Under the pieces are notes generated by a model that saw nothing but the letters and a program-made list of their open reading frames with translations, was not told the DNA's origin and made no database searches. From the NCBI GenBank assembly GCA_017935575.1, contig JAGBHI010000026.1, forward strand, positions 1 to 35,833: a DNA stretch of 35,833 nt. Direction: 5' to 3'. The translations under genes were made by a program, and so were the position numbers. Below, piece after piece: positions 17,112 through 25,304 of this stretch. Position 1 is the first letter of the stretch, and the number at the start of each line of letters is the position of its first letter. This stretch comes from Bacteroidales bacterium. Its GTDB lineage: Bacteria > Bacteroidota > Bacteroidia > Bacteroidales > G3-4614.

Positions 17112-17130
17112 ATATGGCTAAAAACCATAT
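17112..17130. other. Small hairpin in the leader of the small membrane protein gene
   Basis: ATATGG (17112-17117) and CCATAT (17125-17130) pair around a 7-base loop, with A runs on one flank and T runs on the other. In the minus-strand transcript it would lie in the leader, about 30 bases before the ATG at 17080. The short stem makes a regulatory role uncertain. Confidence 0.25.
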
Positions 17131-17159
17131 CTTTTTGACGCAAAATTTCACAACGGTTG

Positions 17160-17167
17160 CAAATATA
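17160..17167 (-). promoter_or_regulatory. Putative -7 element for the small membrane protein/OmpH-like operon
   Basis: On the minus strand TATATTTG (17167-17160) is an exact TAnnTTTG match. No TTTG is seen at the -33 spacing. The leader would be about 70 nt. Confidence 0.35.
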
Positions 17168-17180
17168 ATAAAAACGAGTG

Positions 17181-17196
17181 AATAAAGTTCTTTATT
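17181..17196. promoter_or_regulatory. Perfect palindrome in the divergent spacer (possible operator)
   Basis: AATAAAG (17181-17187) and CTTTATT (17190-17196) form a perfect 7+7 inverted repeat with a TT centre, between the divergent small membrane protein and pepD-type genes. It lies upstream of the putative minus-strand -7 element. AT-rich palindromes can arise by chance here. Confidence 0.25.
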
Positions 17197-17259
17197 TGCA
17201 AAAAGTGAATAGATAAAAATATCAATTTTTAGGATTATTAATAATTAAAAATTATATAG

Positions 17260-18717
17260 ATGAAAATAACAGATTTAAAACCCAAAGCAATTTGGACTAT
17301 TTTTGATGAAATAACACAAGTTCCTCGCCCTTCAAAAAAAGAGGAGAAGATACGCCAATATCTAAAAGATTGGGCTGTAAAAAACGGAGTTGATGTAAAA
17401 GAGGACGAGACAGGAAATATATTAATGAGTAAACCTGCAACACCAGGTTGTGAAGCCGCTCCTGTGCTTACTATGCAGGCACATATGGATATGGTTTGTG
17501 AGAAGAATAGTGGTGTAGAGTTTAATTTTGATACCGATTCTATAAAAACAGTAGTTGATGGCGATTGGGTAAGAGCAGAAGGAACAACTCTTGGAGCAGA
17601 TAACGGAATAGGAATGGCAGGCGCAATGGCTGCTCTTGTTGATGAAAATTTGAAACACGGACCACTTGAAGCTCTATTCACAGTTGACGAGGAGACAGGT
17701 CTAACAGGAGCATTTGCTTTGAAAGAGGGTTTTATGAAAGGGAAATATCTGCTAAACCTTGACTCTGAAGACGAAGGAGAAGTTTTTGTAGGTTGCGCAG
17801 GAGGCGTTGATACTATTTCAACCCTACCTTATACAACCGAGAAGGTTCCTGAAGGCTACCATTTTATAAAGATATATGTTGAGGGCTTACGCGGAGGTCA
17901 CTCAGGTTGCGATATACATTTGGGATTAGGAAACTCAATAAAGATTTTATCTCGTTTCCTTGCAAAATGGATTAGAAAAAATCCTCTGTATCTTGTAAGT
18001 TTTGAGGGAGGAAACCTTCGTAATGCCATACCTCGTGAAGCATCAGCAGTAATAGGAGTTCGCAAGGAGGATAAAGAGCCTGTAACCATAGCATTGAATA
18101 TGTTTGCCTCAGAGGTAGCTGCTGAGTTAAAAGGAGTTGACGATAACTTCAAGATGCGATGGGAGACAACCGATGATGCAGATGCCATTGAGAGCAAAAC
18201 CGCTACAAATCTTATAAATGCATTAAACGCTTGTATTCAAGGAGTAGTAGCAATGAGTCGCGATTTGGAAGGTTTGGTTGAAACCTCAACAAACCTTGCA
18301 TCAGTTAAAATGCCGGGAGACAATAAGATTGTAATATCAACAAGTCAGCGAAGCAGTGTAGAGTCGGCAAAACATGCAACAGCATTTAGTGTGGAGAGCG
18401 TATTTACACTTGCAGGAGCAACCGTAACACATAGCGAAGGATATCCGGGTTGGAAACCCAAAATGGATTCTCACATTTTACAACTAACAGTTGATACATA
18501 CGAACAGCTATTTGGAGAAAAACCTGCCATAAAAGCTATTCACGCAGGATTAGAGTGTGGATTGTTCTTAGAGAAATATCCATATCTTGATATGGTATCA
18601 TTCGGACCCACACTACGAGGAGTACACTCGCCCGATGAGAAGATGCATATACCGGCAGTAGCAAACTTCTATAAACATTTGGTTGCAATAATTGAGAAGG
18701 TAGCAGAGGAGAAGTAA
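17260..18717 (+). CDS. pepD: Aminoacyl-histidine dipeptidase (PepD-type, M20 family)
   Basis: A 485-residue cytoplasmic zinc dipeptidase that hydrolyses Xaa-His and related dipeptides. Metal-site motifs of the M20 PepD group are present: LTMQAHMDMV (H75, D77), TTLGADNGIG (bridging D114), TVDEETGL (E144/E145) and LNLDSEDEGE near 168-177. The middle section (about 205-385, with GGHSGCDIHLG) is the lid/dimerisation domain. The C-terminal VSFGPTLRGVHSPDEKMHI near 450-468 supplies the last histidine ligand. The length is normal for PepD. The gene is followed after one base by a DUF59 gene, so the two are cotranscribed. The first ATG is used and gives the standard N-terminus. Confidence 0.94.
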   Translation: MKITDLKPKAIWTIFDEITQVPRPSKKEEKIRQYLKDWAVKNGVDVKEDETGNILMSKPATPGCEAAPVLTMQAHMDMVCEKNSGVEFNFDTDSIKTVVDGDWVRAEGTTLGADNGIGMAGAMAALVDENLKHGPLEALFTVDEETGLTGAFALKEGFMKGKYLLNLDSEDEGEVFVGCAGGVDTISTLPYTTEKVPEGYHFIKIYVEGLRGGHSGCDIHLGLGNSIKILSRFLAKWIRKNPLYLVSFEGGNLRNAIPREASAVIGVRKEDKEPVTIALNMFASEVAAELKGVDDNFKMRWETTDDADAIESKTATNLINALNACIQGVVAMSRDLEGLVETSTNLASVKMPGDNKIVISTSQRSSVESAKHATAFSVESVFTLAGATVTHSEGYPGWKPKMDSHILQLTVDTYEQLFGEKPAIKAIHAGLECGLFLEKYPYLDMVSFGPTLRGVHSPDEKMHIPAVANFYKHLVAIIEKVAEEK

Positions 18718-18718
18718 T

Positions 18719-19036
18719 ATGTTACAAAACGAACCAACAATAGAAGAGAAGGTAGTAAAGATGCTTCGCACCGTTTACGACCCTGAGATACCCGTAAACA
18801 TATACGATTTGGGTTTGATATACCTTATTGATTTAGATGAGGAGAACAATCTAAAGGTAGAGATGACATTTACCGCACCAAACTGTCCTGCGGCAGAATT
18901 TATACTCGAAGATGTACGTATGAAACTTGAGGGTATAGAGGGAGTAAAAAGCCTTGACTTGCAAGTGGTCTTTGAGCCTGAGTGGAACAAGGATATGATG
19001 AGCGAAGAGGCAAAACTTGACTTGGGATTTTTGTAA
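18719..19036 (+). CDS. SufT/MIP18-like DUF59 iron-sulfur assembly protein
   Basis: 105 residues, a stand-alone DUF59 (MIP18-family) domain. Signature features: a DPEIPVNIYDLGLIY stretch near residues 21-35, MTFTAPNCPAAEF near 51-63 with the conserved cysteine, and a C-terminal tail PEWNKDMMSEEAKLDLGFL. Such proteins help mature or transfer Fe-S clusters (SufT/PaaD group); direct metal binding is not assured. The start lies one base after the pepD stop, an arrangement that implies translational coupling, although no functional link between dipeptide hydrolysis and Fe-S assembly is evident. Family assignment is firm; the precise role is inferred. Confidence 0.9.
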   Translation: MLQNEPTIEEKVVKMLRTVYDPEIPVNIYDLGLIYLIDLDEENNLKVEMTFTAPNCPAAEFILEDVRMKLEGIEGVKSLDLQVVFEPEWNKDMMSEEAKLDLGFL

Positions 19037-19124
19037 TAAATTAGGAATTTCTAATTGTGGTAAAGTTACGAACTAACAACTATCAGAAGAACGGTGAAGC
19101 CGAGAACTAACTTATAAAACGGAA

Positions 19125-19868
19125 ATGGATAAAAAAATCTATTTTATATCAGATTTGCACTTAGGCGCAAGAACTTTGGAGTCGCCACTTGAAACCGAAA
19201 AACGGGTTGTCAAGTGGTTAGACTCTGTAAAAGATTCAGCATCGGCAATATATCTGCTTGGCGATATTTTGGACTATTGGTTTGAGTATCGTTGCGTTGT
19301 GCCGCGAGGTTACACTCGTTTTTTTGGTAAGATAGCAGAACTTACTGATAATGGAGTGGAAGTGCATTGGTTTATAGGAAACCACGATATATGGATTTTT
19401 GATTACCTACCCAATGAATTAGGAATAATACTTCATAAAAAATCATATATAACCGATATTTGCGGTAAACGCTTCTATATGGGACATGGCGACGGAGAAG
19501 GTAAACGACCTTTAGGCTTTTTGTTCTTGCGCTCATTCTTTCGTAATAAATTGTGTCAAAAACTATATTCGGCAATACACCCATGGTGGACTGTACCCTT
19601 TGCTCATGGTTGGTCTTCAACGAGTCGTAAATCGGCTGGTGGAGAACCAAAATTTGCGAATAACGAAAGTAATCCCTTAGTAGAATTTGCAGAAGAGTAT
19701 AATCAAAAGGCTGACTCCAAAATAGATTATTTTATATTCGGGCATCAACACCTGCTATTTAAGCGTCCTTTAAAAAGCGGAGGCGAGATAATCTTAACAG
19801 GAGATTGGATAAAACTATGTTCTTATGTTGAGTTTGATGGCTCTACAATAGAATTAAAACAGTTTTAA
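19125..19868 (+). CDS. lpxH: UDP-2,3-diacylglucosamine diphosphatase LpxH
   Basis: A 247-residue calcineurin-like phosphoesterase that converts UDP-2,3-diacylglucosamine to lipid X and UMP in lipid A synthesis at the inner membrane. All metal-site motifs are present: SDLHLG (D10, H12), LLGDILDYW (D47), IGNHD (N86, H87), MGHGDG (H121, D123) and the C-terminal FGHQH. The middle section with HPWWTVPFAHGW is a helical, probably membrane- or acyl-binding insert. It follows the DUF59 gene after 88 bases and converges on the antiporter gene. Bacteroidetes enzymes of this type are annotated LpxH; the alternative, a generic metallophosphoesterase, is unlikely given the insert. Confidence 0.9.
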   Translation: MDKKIYFISDLHLGARTLESPLETEKRVVKWLDSVKDSASAIYLLGDILDYWFEYRCVVPRGYTRFFGKIAELTDNGVEVHWFIGNHDIWIFDYLPNELGIILHKKSYITDICGKRFYMGHGDGEGKRPLGFLFLRSFFRNKLCQKLYSAIHPWWTVPFAHGWSSTSRKSAGGEPKFANNESNPLVEFAEEYNQKADSKIDYFIFGHQHLLFKRPLKSGGEIILTGDWIKLCSYVEFDGSTIELKQF

Positions 19869-19909
19869 GGTATTATATAAATTTTTAAAAAGGGGATTTG
19901 GTCTCTCTC

Positions 19910-21400
19910 TTATTTTCCGCCTTTAAATAATCTCTTTATCTCAAGCGTTTTAAGATATTCACTATCATCGCGAGCATCTTCTTTTATAAATAAGAGAATA
20001 TCGTTAAGGATAATTTGAGTATCGCCACGAGGTACAATATATTTGTCTCCACGACGAATCATCATTACTAAAATATCTTTGGGAAGATTTATATCTCTAA
20101 GAGTATTGCCTTTAACTAAGAACTCTTCGGTAACCTTTAATTCTGTAAGTTTGGCTTTTACTTCATCGGGGAGTGCTATATCAAATCCTTTCTCAACCTC
20201 TTTTGTTGATAACCCCAATATGTTGGCAAACCATGTAACGGTTGTGCCCTGCATTACAAGCGAGATTATAGTTATTAGGAATACAACATTGAACATTATA
20301 TTGGCATTTTCCAAACCCTCAACCATAGGGTATGTTGCAAATATGATAGGCACCGCACCTCTTAATCCAACCCACGATACGTATGTGCGAGCTTTAAGAG
20401 AGAGTTTTCGGAATGGAGCAAGGCTTGCGAAAATAGCTATCGGGCGAGATATAAAAATCATTATAATAGCAATTATAATACCCAATAAAGTTACGTCCCA
20501 TAATTCGTGAGGATTTACAAGAAGTCCAAGAGTAAGGAACATTACTATTTGAAACAGCCATGCAACACCATCAAAGAACGATACAAGGGTTCTTTTGTTA
20601 TATATTTTATTGTTCCCCACCACCAATCCTGCCAAATAAACAGCCAAATAACCGTTACCTCCAATAAAATCAGTAAAAGCAAAAACAAAGAAGACTAAAG
20701 CAAGTAGCAGAATAGAGTATAACGATTTGTTTTTAAGATTTATTCTGTTTATTGATATAACAGTCAAACGTCCGAGTAAATAACCTGATAGAGCACCCAC
20801 AATCATTTGTGTGAAAAATTTGAGGACTGCTTCGCCAAAGTTCATATCTCCCGAACTTATCATTCCAATAAGAACTATGGTAAGAATGTATGCCATGGGG
20901 TCATTACTTCCGCTTTCCAATTCTAATAATGGACGCAAATTCTCTTTAAGCCCTTGCTTTTTTGTGCTGAATATTGAAAATACCGATGCCGAATCGGTAG
21001 AAGACATTATAGAAGCAAGCAATAACGATTCCAAAAAAGAGAAATTAATACCAATAAACTGAGTAATATAGTATATAATGACACCCGTTATTCCGGCAGT
21101 CAGCAAAACGCCTATAGTGGCAAGAGTTATACCTTCAAAAGCAACAGGCTTTATATCGTCGGTTTTAGTATCCATACCACCCGAAAATAGTATAATGCTT
21201 AATGCAATCATACCAATAAATTGGGCAACGGCAGGAGAATCAAATTGAATACCTACACCATCACTTCCAAAGATAATTCCTACTACAAGAAAAAGCAACA
21301 GGGTAGGAGTTCCTAATTTTGAGCTGAATTTACTTGCAATTATACTGACAAATAAGAGTATTGACCCGACAAGTACGATATTTTCAGTGTCTAAAATCAT
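19910..21400 (-). CDS. CPA1-family cation/proton antiporter (NhaP2/CvrA-like) with C-terminal RCK_C domain
   Basis: A 496-residue inner-membrane antiporter exchanging K+ or Na+ for protons. About 12-13 hydrophobic helices fill residues 5-390. Family marks are FSGGMDTK near 72-79, SSTDSASVFSIF in the core helix and ELESGSNDPMAY with the CPA1 N-D pair. Residues about 400-490 form a TrkA-C/RCK_C regulatory domain (LTELKVTEEFLVKGNTLRDI to DILLFIKED), as in the potassium/proton antiporters of the NhaP2/CvrA group. Cation preference cannot be read from the sequence; K+ is favoured by the RCK_C domain. It lies 47 bases downstream of the coiled-coil membrane protein gene on the same strand, so cotranscription is possible. 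Confidence 0.88.
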   Translation of the reverse strand: MILDTENIVLVGSILLFVSIIASKFSSKLGTPTLLLFLVVGIIFGSDGVGIQFDSPAVAQFIGMIALSIILFSGGMDTKTDDIKPVAFEGITLATIGVLLTAGITGVIIYYITQFIGINFSFLESLLLASIMSSTDSASVFSIFSTKKQGLKENLRPLLELESGSNDPMAYILTIVLIGMISSGDMNFGEAVLKFFTQMIVGALSGYLLGRLTVISINRINLKNKSLYSILLLALVFFVFAFTDFIGGNGYLAVYLAGLVVGNNKIYNKRTLVSFFDGVAWLFQIVMFLTLGLLVNPHELWDVTLLGIIIAIIMIFISRPIAIFASLAPFRKLSLKARTYVSWVGLRGAVPIIFATYPMVEGLENANIMFNVVFLITIISLVMQGTTVTWFANILGLSTKEVEKGFDIALPDEVKAKLTELKVTEEFLVKGNTLRDINLPKDILVMMIRRGDKYIVPRGDTQIILNDILLFIKEDARDDSEYLKTLEIKRLFKGGK

Positions 21401-21447
21401 CAGTTTCGGAAGTATGGAATTAATATAAATAATTTATTGTTAACAGT

Positions 21448-22362
21448 CTATTTTTCAAGAGTAAAAGATTTTTGTCCGATTAAATCTCCATCAGCAAAAA
21501 TTTCAACGCGATAAGTTCCCGGATACAGATACTCTTCAACAGTCCAAAACATCTCTACGGCAGTCTCTTCACTGTCATATGCGATAAGTTTCTTGATAGA
21601 ATAATTTATTTCGCTATCCTCGTAATTGAAAACATCAGATCTGTTTTTTATCAAAACATCGTTGTCTGGTTTTATTATCCTTAAATAAACAAACCTTTCG
21701 CCGGCTTTAGCAGTGATATTTTTTGCTATCAAGAAGTTTACTTGTATATATTCTATTTTGCTTATTTTTGTGGTAGGTTTAGCTTTTTTGTTTAGGCATG
21801 ATACAGATATGGCTACAGCATCAAGTTTTGAAGCAAGAGTAACTTGGTGAGATAATTCCTCCTTATCTTTTTGTAATTGCGAAGCAGTCTCTGCTACCTC
21901 TTTGTATTTAGAGCTAACCTCTTTATTCTCAGCAACTAATTTTTGATTAAGAGCATTTAAAGAGTCTATCTGTATTAAATACCCTTTCATTACGCTCCTT
22001 AATGTACTCAACTCCTTTTTAAGTTCTTCAATGCGTTTAGCATCAGACGCTTTGGTAGTTCTTAATTCTTCCAATAATCTTTGTACCTTGAGCTTTTCAT
22101 TCTCAAGTTGCTTTATAAGAGAGTCGTTACGGATAAACATTTTACTACCCTCAAATTGGTCATACTCATAAGCAAGGTTTGCATATTCTGCCTCTAATGC
22201 CCTTTTCTCCTCTTCTATAGCAATCTGAGTTTTTATATTGTTCATTTCGTTATGTTGAGATATTATCATATATAATGCAAATCCCAATATAAGAGCCAGA
22301 CCTACGCTTACGAAAATCCAAATACCGAATTTCTCTTTTATGTTTTTTATACGTTCCTTCAT
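21448..22362 (-). CDS. Coiled-coil membrane protein with C-terminal beta domain, unknown function
   Basis: 304 residues. A short basic N-terminus leads into one membrane helix (about 13-34). A long coiled coil follows (about 36-175, with heptad-like L/E/K repeats such as LIKQLENEKLKVQRLLEELR). Residues about 180-304 are strand-rich, with WTVEEYLYPGTYRVEIFADG and IGQKSFTLEK at the end, suggesting an Ig-like sandwich. The predicted layout is an inner-membrane anchor with a periplasmic rod and head. I recognise it only as a conserved Bacteroidales hypothetical protein. It has its own promoter, is divergent from the PASTA gene, and lies upstream of the antiporter gene. Confidence 0.72.
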   Translation of the reverse strand: MKERIKNIKEKFGIWIFVSVGLALILGFALYMIISQHNEMNNIKTQIAIEEEKRALEAEYANLAYEYDQFEGSKMFIRNDSLIKQLENEKLKVQRLLEELRTTKASDAKRIEELKKELSTLRSVMKGYLIQIDSLNALNQKLVAENKEVSSKYKEVAETASQLQKDKEELSHQVTLASKLDAVAISVSCLNKKAKPTTKISKIEYIQVNFLIAKNITAKAGERFVYLRIIKPDNDVLIKNRSDVFNYEDSEINYSIKKLIAYDSEETAVEMFWTVEEYLYPGTYRVEIFADGDLIGQKSFTLEK

Positions 22363-22388
22363 GATAAAAAATAAGTATAATTAATTTA

Positions 22389-22418
22389 CAAAGGTAATTA
22401 AAATAGTCTTATAAACAA
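22389..22418 (-). promoter_or_regulatory. Putative promoter for the coiled-coil protein (and perhaps antiporter) gene
   Basis: On the minus strand TACCTTTG (22396-22389) is an exact TAnnTTTG match, with TTG (22418-22416) 19 bases upstream. The transcript would start about 20 bases before the ATG at 22362. Confidence 0.5.
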
Positions 22419-22509
22419 TCCCCTTAACTCTAATTAACGCGCTAAAAAACATATTACTTTGAAAAACCAAACAAAATGGTTAACTTCGCATCTCAAACAG
22501 CTTAAATAT

Positions 22510-23103
22510 ATGTTCAAGAGTGTAATTACTTTCTTTAAAAATCATCGTATTTTGCGTCATCTGCTTTATATCTTTGTAGTAACAATGCTATTATTGTCGG
22601 TGGCAGTTTATATGATGGATAAATATACGCAACATGGAGTTGCCGTAACAGTTCCTGAGATAAAAAAATTAACCGTTGAAGAGGCAACGCCTATATTGGA
22701 ACGTTATGGATTGAGTTGTCAAATAATAGATTCTTTGTATGACAGTAAATTGCGTCCCGGTATTATAATAGAACAAACTCCACGAGAAGGAACAACAGTA
22801 AAACAGAAAAAAGCGGTATATGTAGTGATAAATTCAAAGATGCCTCGTAAAATTCCATTTCCGGAGTTGAAAGATATATCTTATAGACAAGCAACCTCTT
22901 TGTTGCAGGGATTGGGATTTCCTGCACCTCAAATAGTGTATGTTCCTTCTGTCTATAAAGATTTAGTTGTGGGTGCTTCGTATAAGGGAAGAACAGTATC
23001 CGTAGGAGAAAAATTTCCTATAACAACAATATTTACACTTACCGTAGGGTGTGGCGATGAAGAGTTGCCGACCGATACCCTTTCTGTTGATGTTGGAATA
23101 TAA
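22510..23103 (+). CDS. Membrane-anchored PASTA-domain protein
   Basis: 197 residues from the ATG at 22510. The frame is open from a TTG at 22459, but the ATG gives a compact basic N-terminus and is preferred. One membrane helix (about 17-36) is followed by two extracytoplasmic PASTA domains: about 45-110 (VPEIKKLTVEEATPILERYG to KAVYVVINSK) and about 112-185 (FPELKDISYRQATSLLQGLG to TLTVGCG). PASTA domains bind peptidoglycan fragments or scaffold divisome proteins, usually on Ser/Thr kinases or class B PBPs; here they stand without a kinase or PBP domain. The RluD-like gene begins 11 bases downstream, and ddl follows further on. Confidence 0.87.
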   Translation: MFKSVITFFKNHRILRHLLYIFVVTMLLLSVAVYMMDKYTQHGVAVTVPEIKKLTVEEATPILERYGLSCQIIDSLYDSKLRPGIIIEQTPREGTTVKQKKAVYVVINSKMPRKIPFPELKDISYRQATSLLQGLGFPAPQIVYVPSVYKDLVVGASYKGRTVSVGEKFPITTIFTLTVGCGDEELPTDTLSVDVGI

Positions 23104-23114
23104 AACAATCCTTT

Positions 23115-24176
23115 ATGATACAAGAAACAGATAATAATATTGCCGACGAGGATTTGTCTGCATATGAGGCCGACGAAAATGGAATGTATGAACATTTCCG
23201 TTTTGTGGCAGACAAAGGGCAGGGATTGTTGCGCGTAGATAAATTTCTTGTAGCCCGAATGGAGGGTACATCTCGTAATAGAGTTCAGCAATCAGCCGAA
23301 GCGGGGTGTATATTGGTAAATGGCAAACCTGTAAAATCCAACTATAGAGTAAAGCCCGACGATGTTATAACAATTGTAATGGATCGTCCGCGCTATGAGA
23401 ATGAGATAATTCCACAAGATATTCCGCTCGATGTAGTTTACGAAGATAACGATGTATTGGTGATAAACAAACCGCCTGGATTTGTTGTCCACCCGGGACA
23501 CGGAAATAAAGACGGAACATTGGTTAATGCATTGGCATATTACTTTAGGAATAATCCCGATTTTGATGTAAGCGATCCTCGTTTGGGTTTGGTTCATCGT
23601 ATTGACAAAGACACATCAGGTCTTTTAGTGGTTGCAAAAACGCCTAATGCAAAAACATCTCTTGGCAGACAATTTCATGATAAGACAACGTTTCGTCGAT
23701 ATAATGCCTTGGTGTGGGGTAAAATAGAAAATGACGAAGGAACAGTTGAGGGAAACATCGGCAGAGATTTGCGCGACCGTTTGCAGATGGCAGTTTTCCC
23801 TAATGGGGAGTATGGAAAACATGCAGTAACCCACTATAAAGTATTGGAACGTTTTGGTTATGTAACCCTTGTGGAGTGTAGATTGGAAACTGGACGAACA
23901 CACCAGATAAGAGTACATATGAAGCATATAGGGCATATTCTGTTTAATGATGCAAGATATGGTGGAACGCAGATTTTAAAAGGAGTTTCAACCGCGAAAT
24001 ACAAACAATTTGTGCAAAACTGTTTCGATTTGTGTCCACGTCAAGCACTACATGCTAAAACATTAGGGTTTACGCACCCGGTAACAGGAGAGCAGTTGCA
24101 TTTTAATTCCGAATTACCACAAGATATGCAGAACCTTATAGAAAAATGGCGGAATTATAGTAGAGAAAAATTTTAA
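23115..24176 (+). CDS. RluA/RluD-family rRNA pseudouridine synthase
   Basis: 353 residues. Residues about 35-95 are an S4 RNA-binding domain (LLRVDKFLVARM to KPDDVITIV). The catalytic domain follows, with LGLVHRIDKDTSGLLVVAKT near 155-175; the aspartate in HRIDKDTSG is the catalytic residue. LETGRTHQIRVHMKHIGH near 255-272 is motif III. The architecture and length match RluD, which modifies 23S rRNA helix 69, but RluA, RluC and RluD homologues cannot be separated safely by eye in Bacteroidetes. The first residues (about 1-30) are an acidic extension, also seen in relatives. It is cotranscribed with the PASTA gene. Confidence 0.92.
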   Translation: MIQETDNNIADEDLSAYEADENGMYEHFRFVADKGQGLLRVDKFLVARMEGTSRNRVQQSAEAGCILVNGKPVKSNYRVKPDDVITIVMDRPRYENEIIPQDIPLDVVYEDNDVLVINKPPGFVVHPGHGNKDGTLVNALAYYFRNNPDFDVSDPRLGLVHRIDKDTSGLLVVAKTPNAKTSLGRQFHDKTTFRRYNALVWGKIENDEGTVEGNIGRDLRDRLQMAVFPNGEYGKHAVTHYKVLERFGYVTLVECRLETGRTHQIRVHMKHIGHILFNDARYGGTQILKGVSTAKYKQFVQNCFDLCPRQALHAKTLGFTHPVTGEQLHFNSELPQDMQNLIEKWRNYSREKF

Positions 24177-24202
24177 AAATTATATATAAATAGTTACTTT
24201 TG
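24171..24202 (+). promoter_or_regulatory. Putative promoter for ddl
   Basis: TACTTTTG (24195-24202) matches TAnnTTTG exactly, with TTTT (24171-24174) at 20-base spacing in place of TTTG. It lies about 70 bases before the ATG at 24274. A 7-bp inverted repeat, AAAGATT (24218-24224) and AATCTTT (24230-24236), falls in the leader. Confidence 0.35.
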
Positions 24203-24273
24203 TAAATATCTTATTTGAAAGATTCTTTAAATCTTTGTATAAAAGGTTTATAGATAGAGTTTTGAGAGAATAA

Positions 24274-25260
24274 ATGGAGAAAAGACGTATAGCGATAGTT
24301 GCAGGAGGATACTCATCAGAATATCCCGTATCAATAAAAAGTGCGCAAGGAATAAAAACATTTCTTGAGAAAACACCATACGAGACTTACGTGGTGCGAA
24401 TAACTCGTGATTTATGGGAGGTGGAGTTACCCGATGGAACTACATCGGAAATAGATAAAAACGATTTCTCTTTTGTAGAAGGCTCACACATCAAACAATT
24501 TGATTTTGCATATATAACAATACATGGAGTCCCGGGAGAGAATGGAGCATTACAGGGATACTTTGATATGATAGGTATGCCATATTCATGTTGTGGAGTA
24601 TTCGCAGCTGCTATAACAGCAAACAAATATGCGTGCAACCAATATCTTTCTAAATTTGGAGTACAGATATCTCCGGCAAAAATGATACGTCAAGGAGAGG
24701 CATATTCAGCTTCTGAAATAGCAGAAGAGGTAACGTTGCCTTGTTTCGTAAAGCCAAACGAGGGGGGCTCAAGTTGCGCAACAACAAAAGTTAAAGAGAC
24801 AGAAGAGCTCCAAACTGCAATAGAGAAAGCATTTACCGAGGGTGGAAATGTTATAGTTGAAAAATTCATGCAAGGAACCGAAGTTACATGTGGCTGTTAC
24901 AAAACATCAGAAAAGGCAGTTGTATTGCCTATAACAGAGGTTGTAAGCAAGAATGAATTTTTTGATTATGAGGCAAAATATACAGCTTCAAAAGTTGAAG
25001 AGATAACACCTGCAAGAATATCAGAAGAGGTGGCAAACAAGATAACAGCGACAACTTCTAAAATATATGATATTATTGGAGCAAAAGGAATAATACGAGT
25101 TGATTATATTATAATAGAAGAAGAACCATATTTGTTAGAGGTAAATACTACACCGGGAATGACGGTTACATCGTTTATACCACAACAGATACGGGCAATG
25201 CAATTAGAGCCGGGCGAGGTTCTCTCTGAAATAATAGAAGATGCTTTACAAGCAAAATAA
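24274..25260 (+). CDS. ddl: D-alanine--D-alanine ligase
   Basis: A 328-residue cytoplasmic ATP-grasp ligase that makes the D-Ala-D-Ala dipeptide for peptidoglycan. The N-terminal domain has IAIVAGGYSSEYPVSIKSA (4-22), with the conserved S-x-E-x-x-V-S substrate loop. HGVPGENGALQGYFDMIGMP near 87-106 is the second signature. The ATP-grasp domain follows, with CFVKPNEGGSSCATTKV near 150-166, VIVEKFMQGTEVTCG and the metal-binding end of RVDYIIIEEEPYLLEVNTTPGMT near 274-296. Length and motifs are normal. Its neighbours include a PASTA protein and an acyltransferase, consistent with envelope synthesis. Confidence 0.96.
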   Translation: MEKRRIAIVAGGYSSEYPVSIKSAQGIKTFLEKTPYETYVVRITRDLWEVELPDGTTSEIDKNDFSFVEGSHIKQFDFAYITIHGVPGENGALQGYFDMIGMPYSCCGVFAAAITANKYACNQYLSKFGVQISPAKMIRQGEAYSASEIAEEVTLPCFVKPNEGGSSCATTKVKETEELQTAIEKAFTEGGNVIVEKFMQGTEVTCGCYKTSEKAVVLPITEVVSKNEFFDYEAKYTASKVEEITPARISEEVANKITATTSKIYDIIGAKGIIRVDYIIIEEEPYLLEVNTTPGMTVTSFIPQQIRAMQLEPGEVLSEIIEDALQAK

Positions 25261-25304
25261 TTGATTATATTGATAAAACAAAAGGAAATAATAAGCTATT
25301 CAAT

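Noticed and set aside
17238..17681. 147-residue minus-strand frame opposite the pepD-type gene
   Set aside because: Antisense to the catalytic region of a clear M20 peptidase; low-complexity composition.
19039..19056. AATTAG/CTAATT inverted repeat after the DUF59 gene as a terminator
   Set aside because: Only 6 bp of A/T-rich stem and no T run after it.
20043..20510. 155-residue plus-strand frame opposite the antiporter gene
   Set aside because: Antisense shadow of a conserved membrane protein gene; no recognisable domain.
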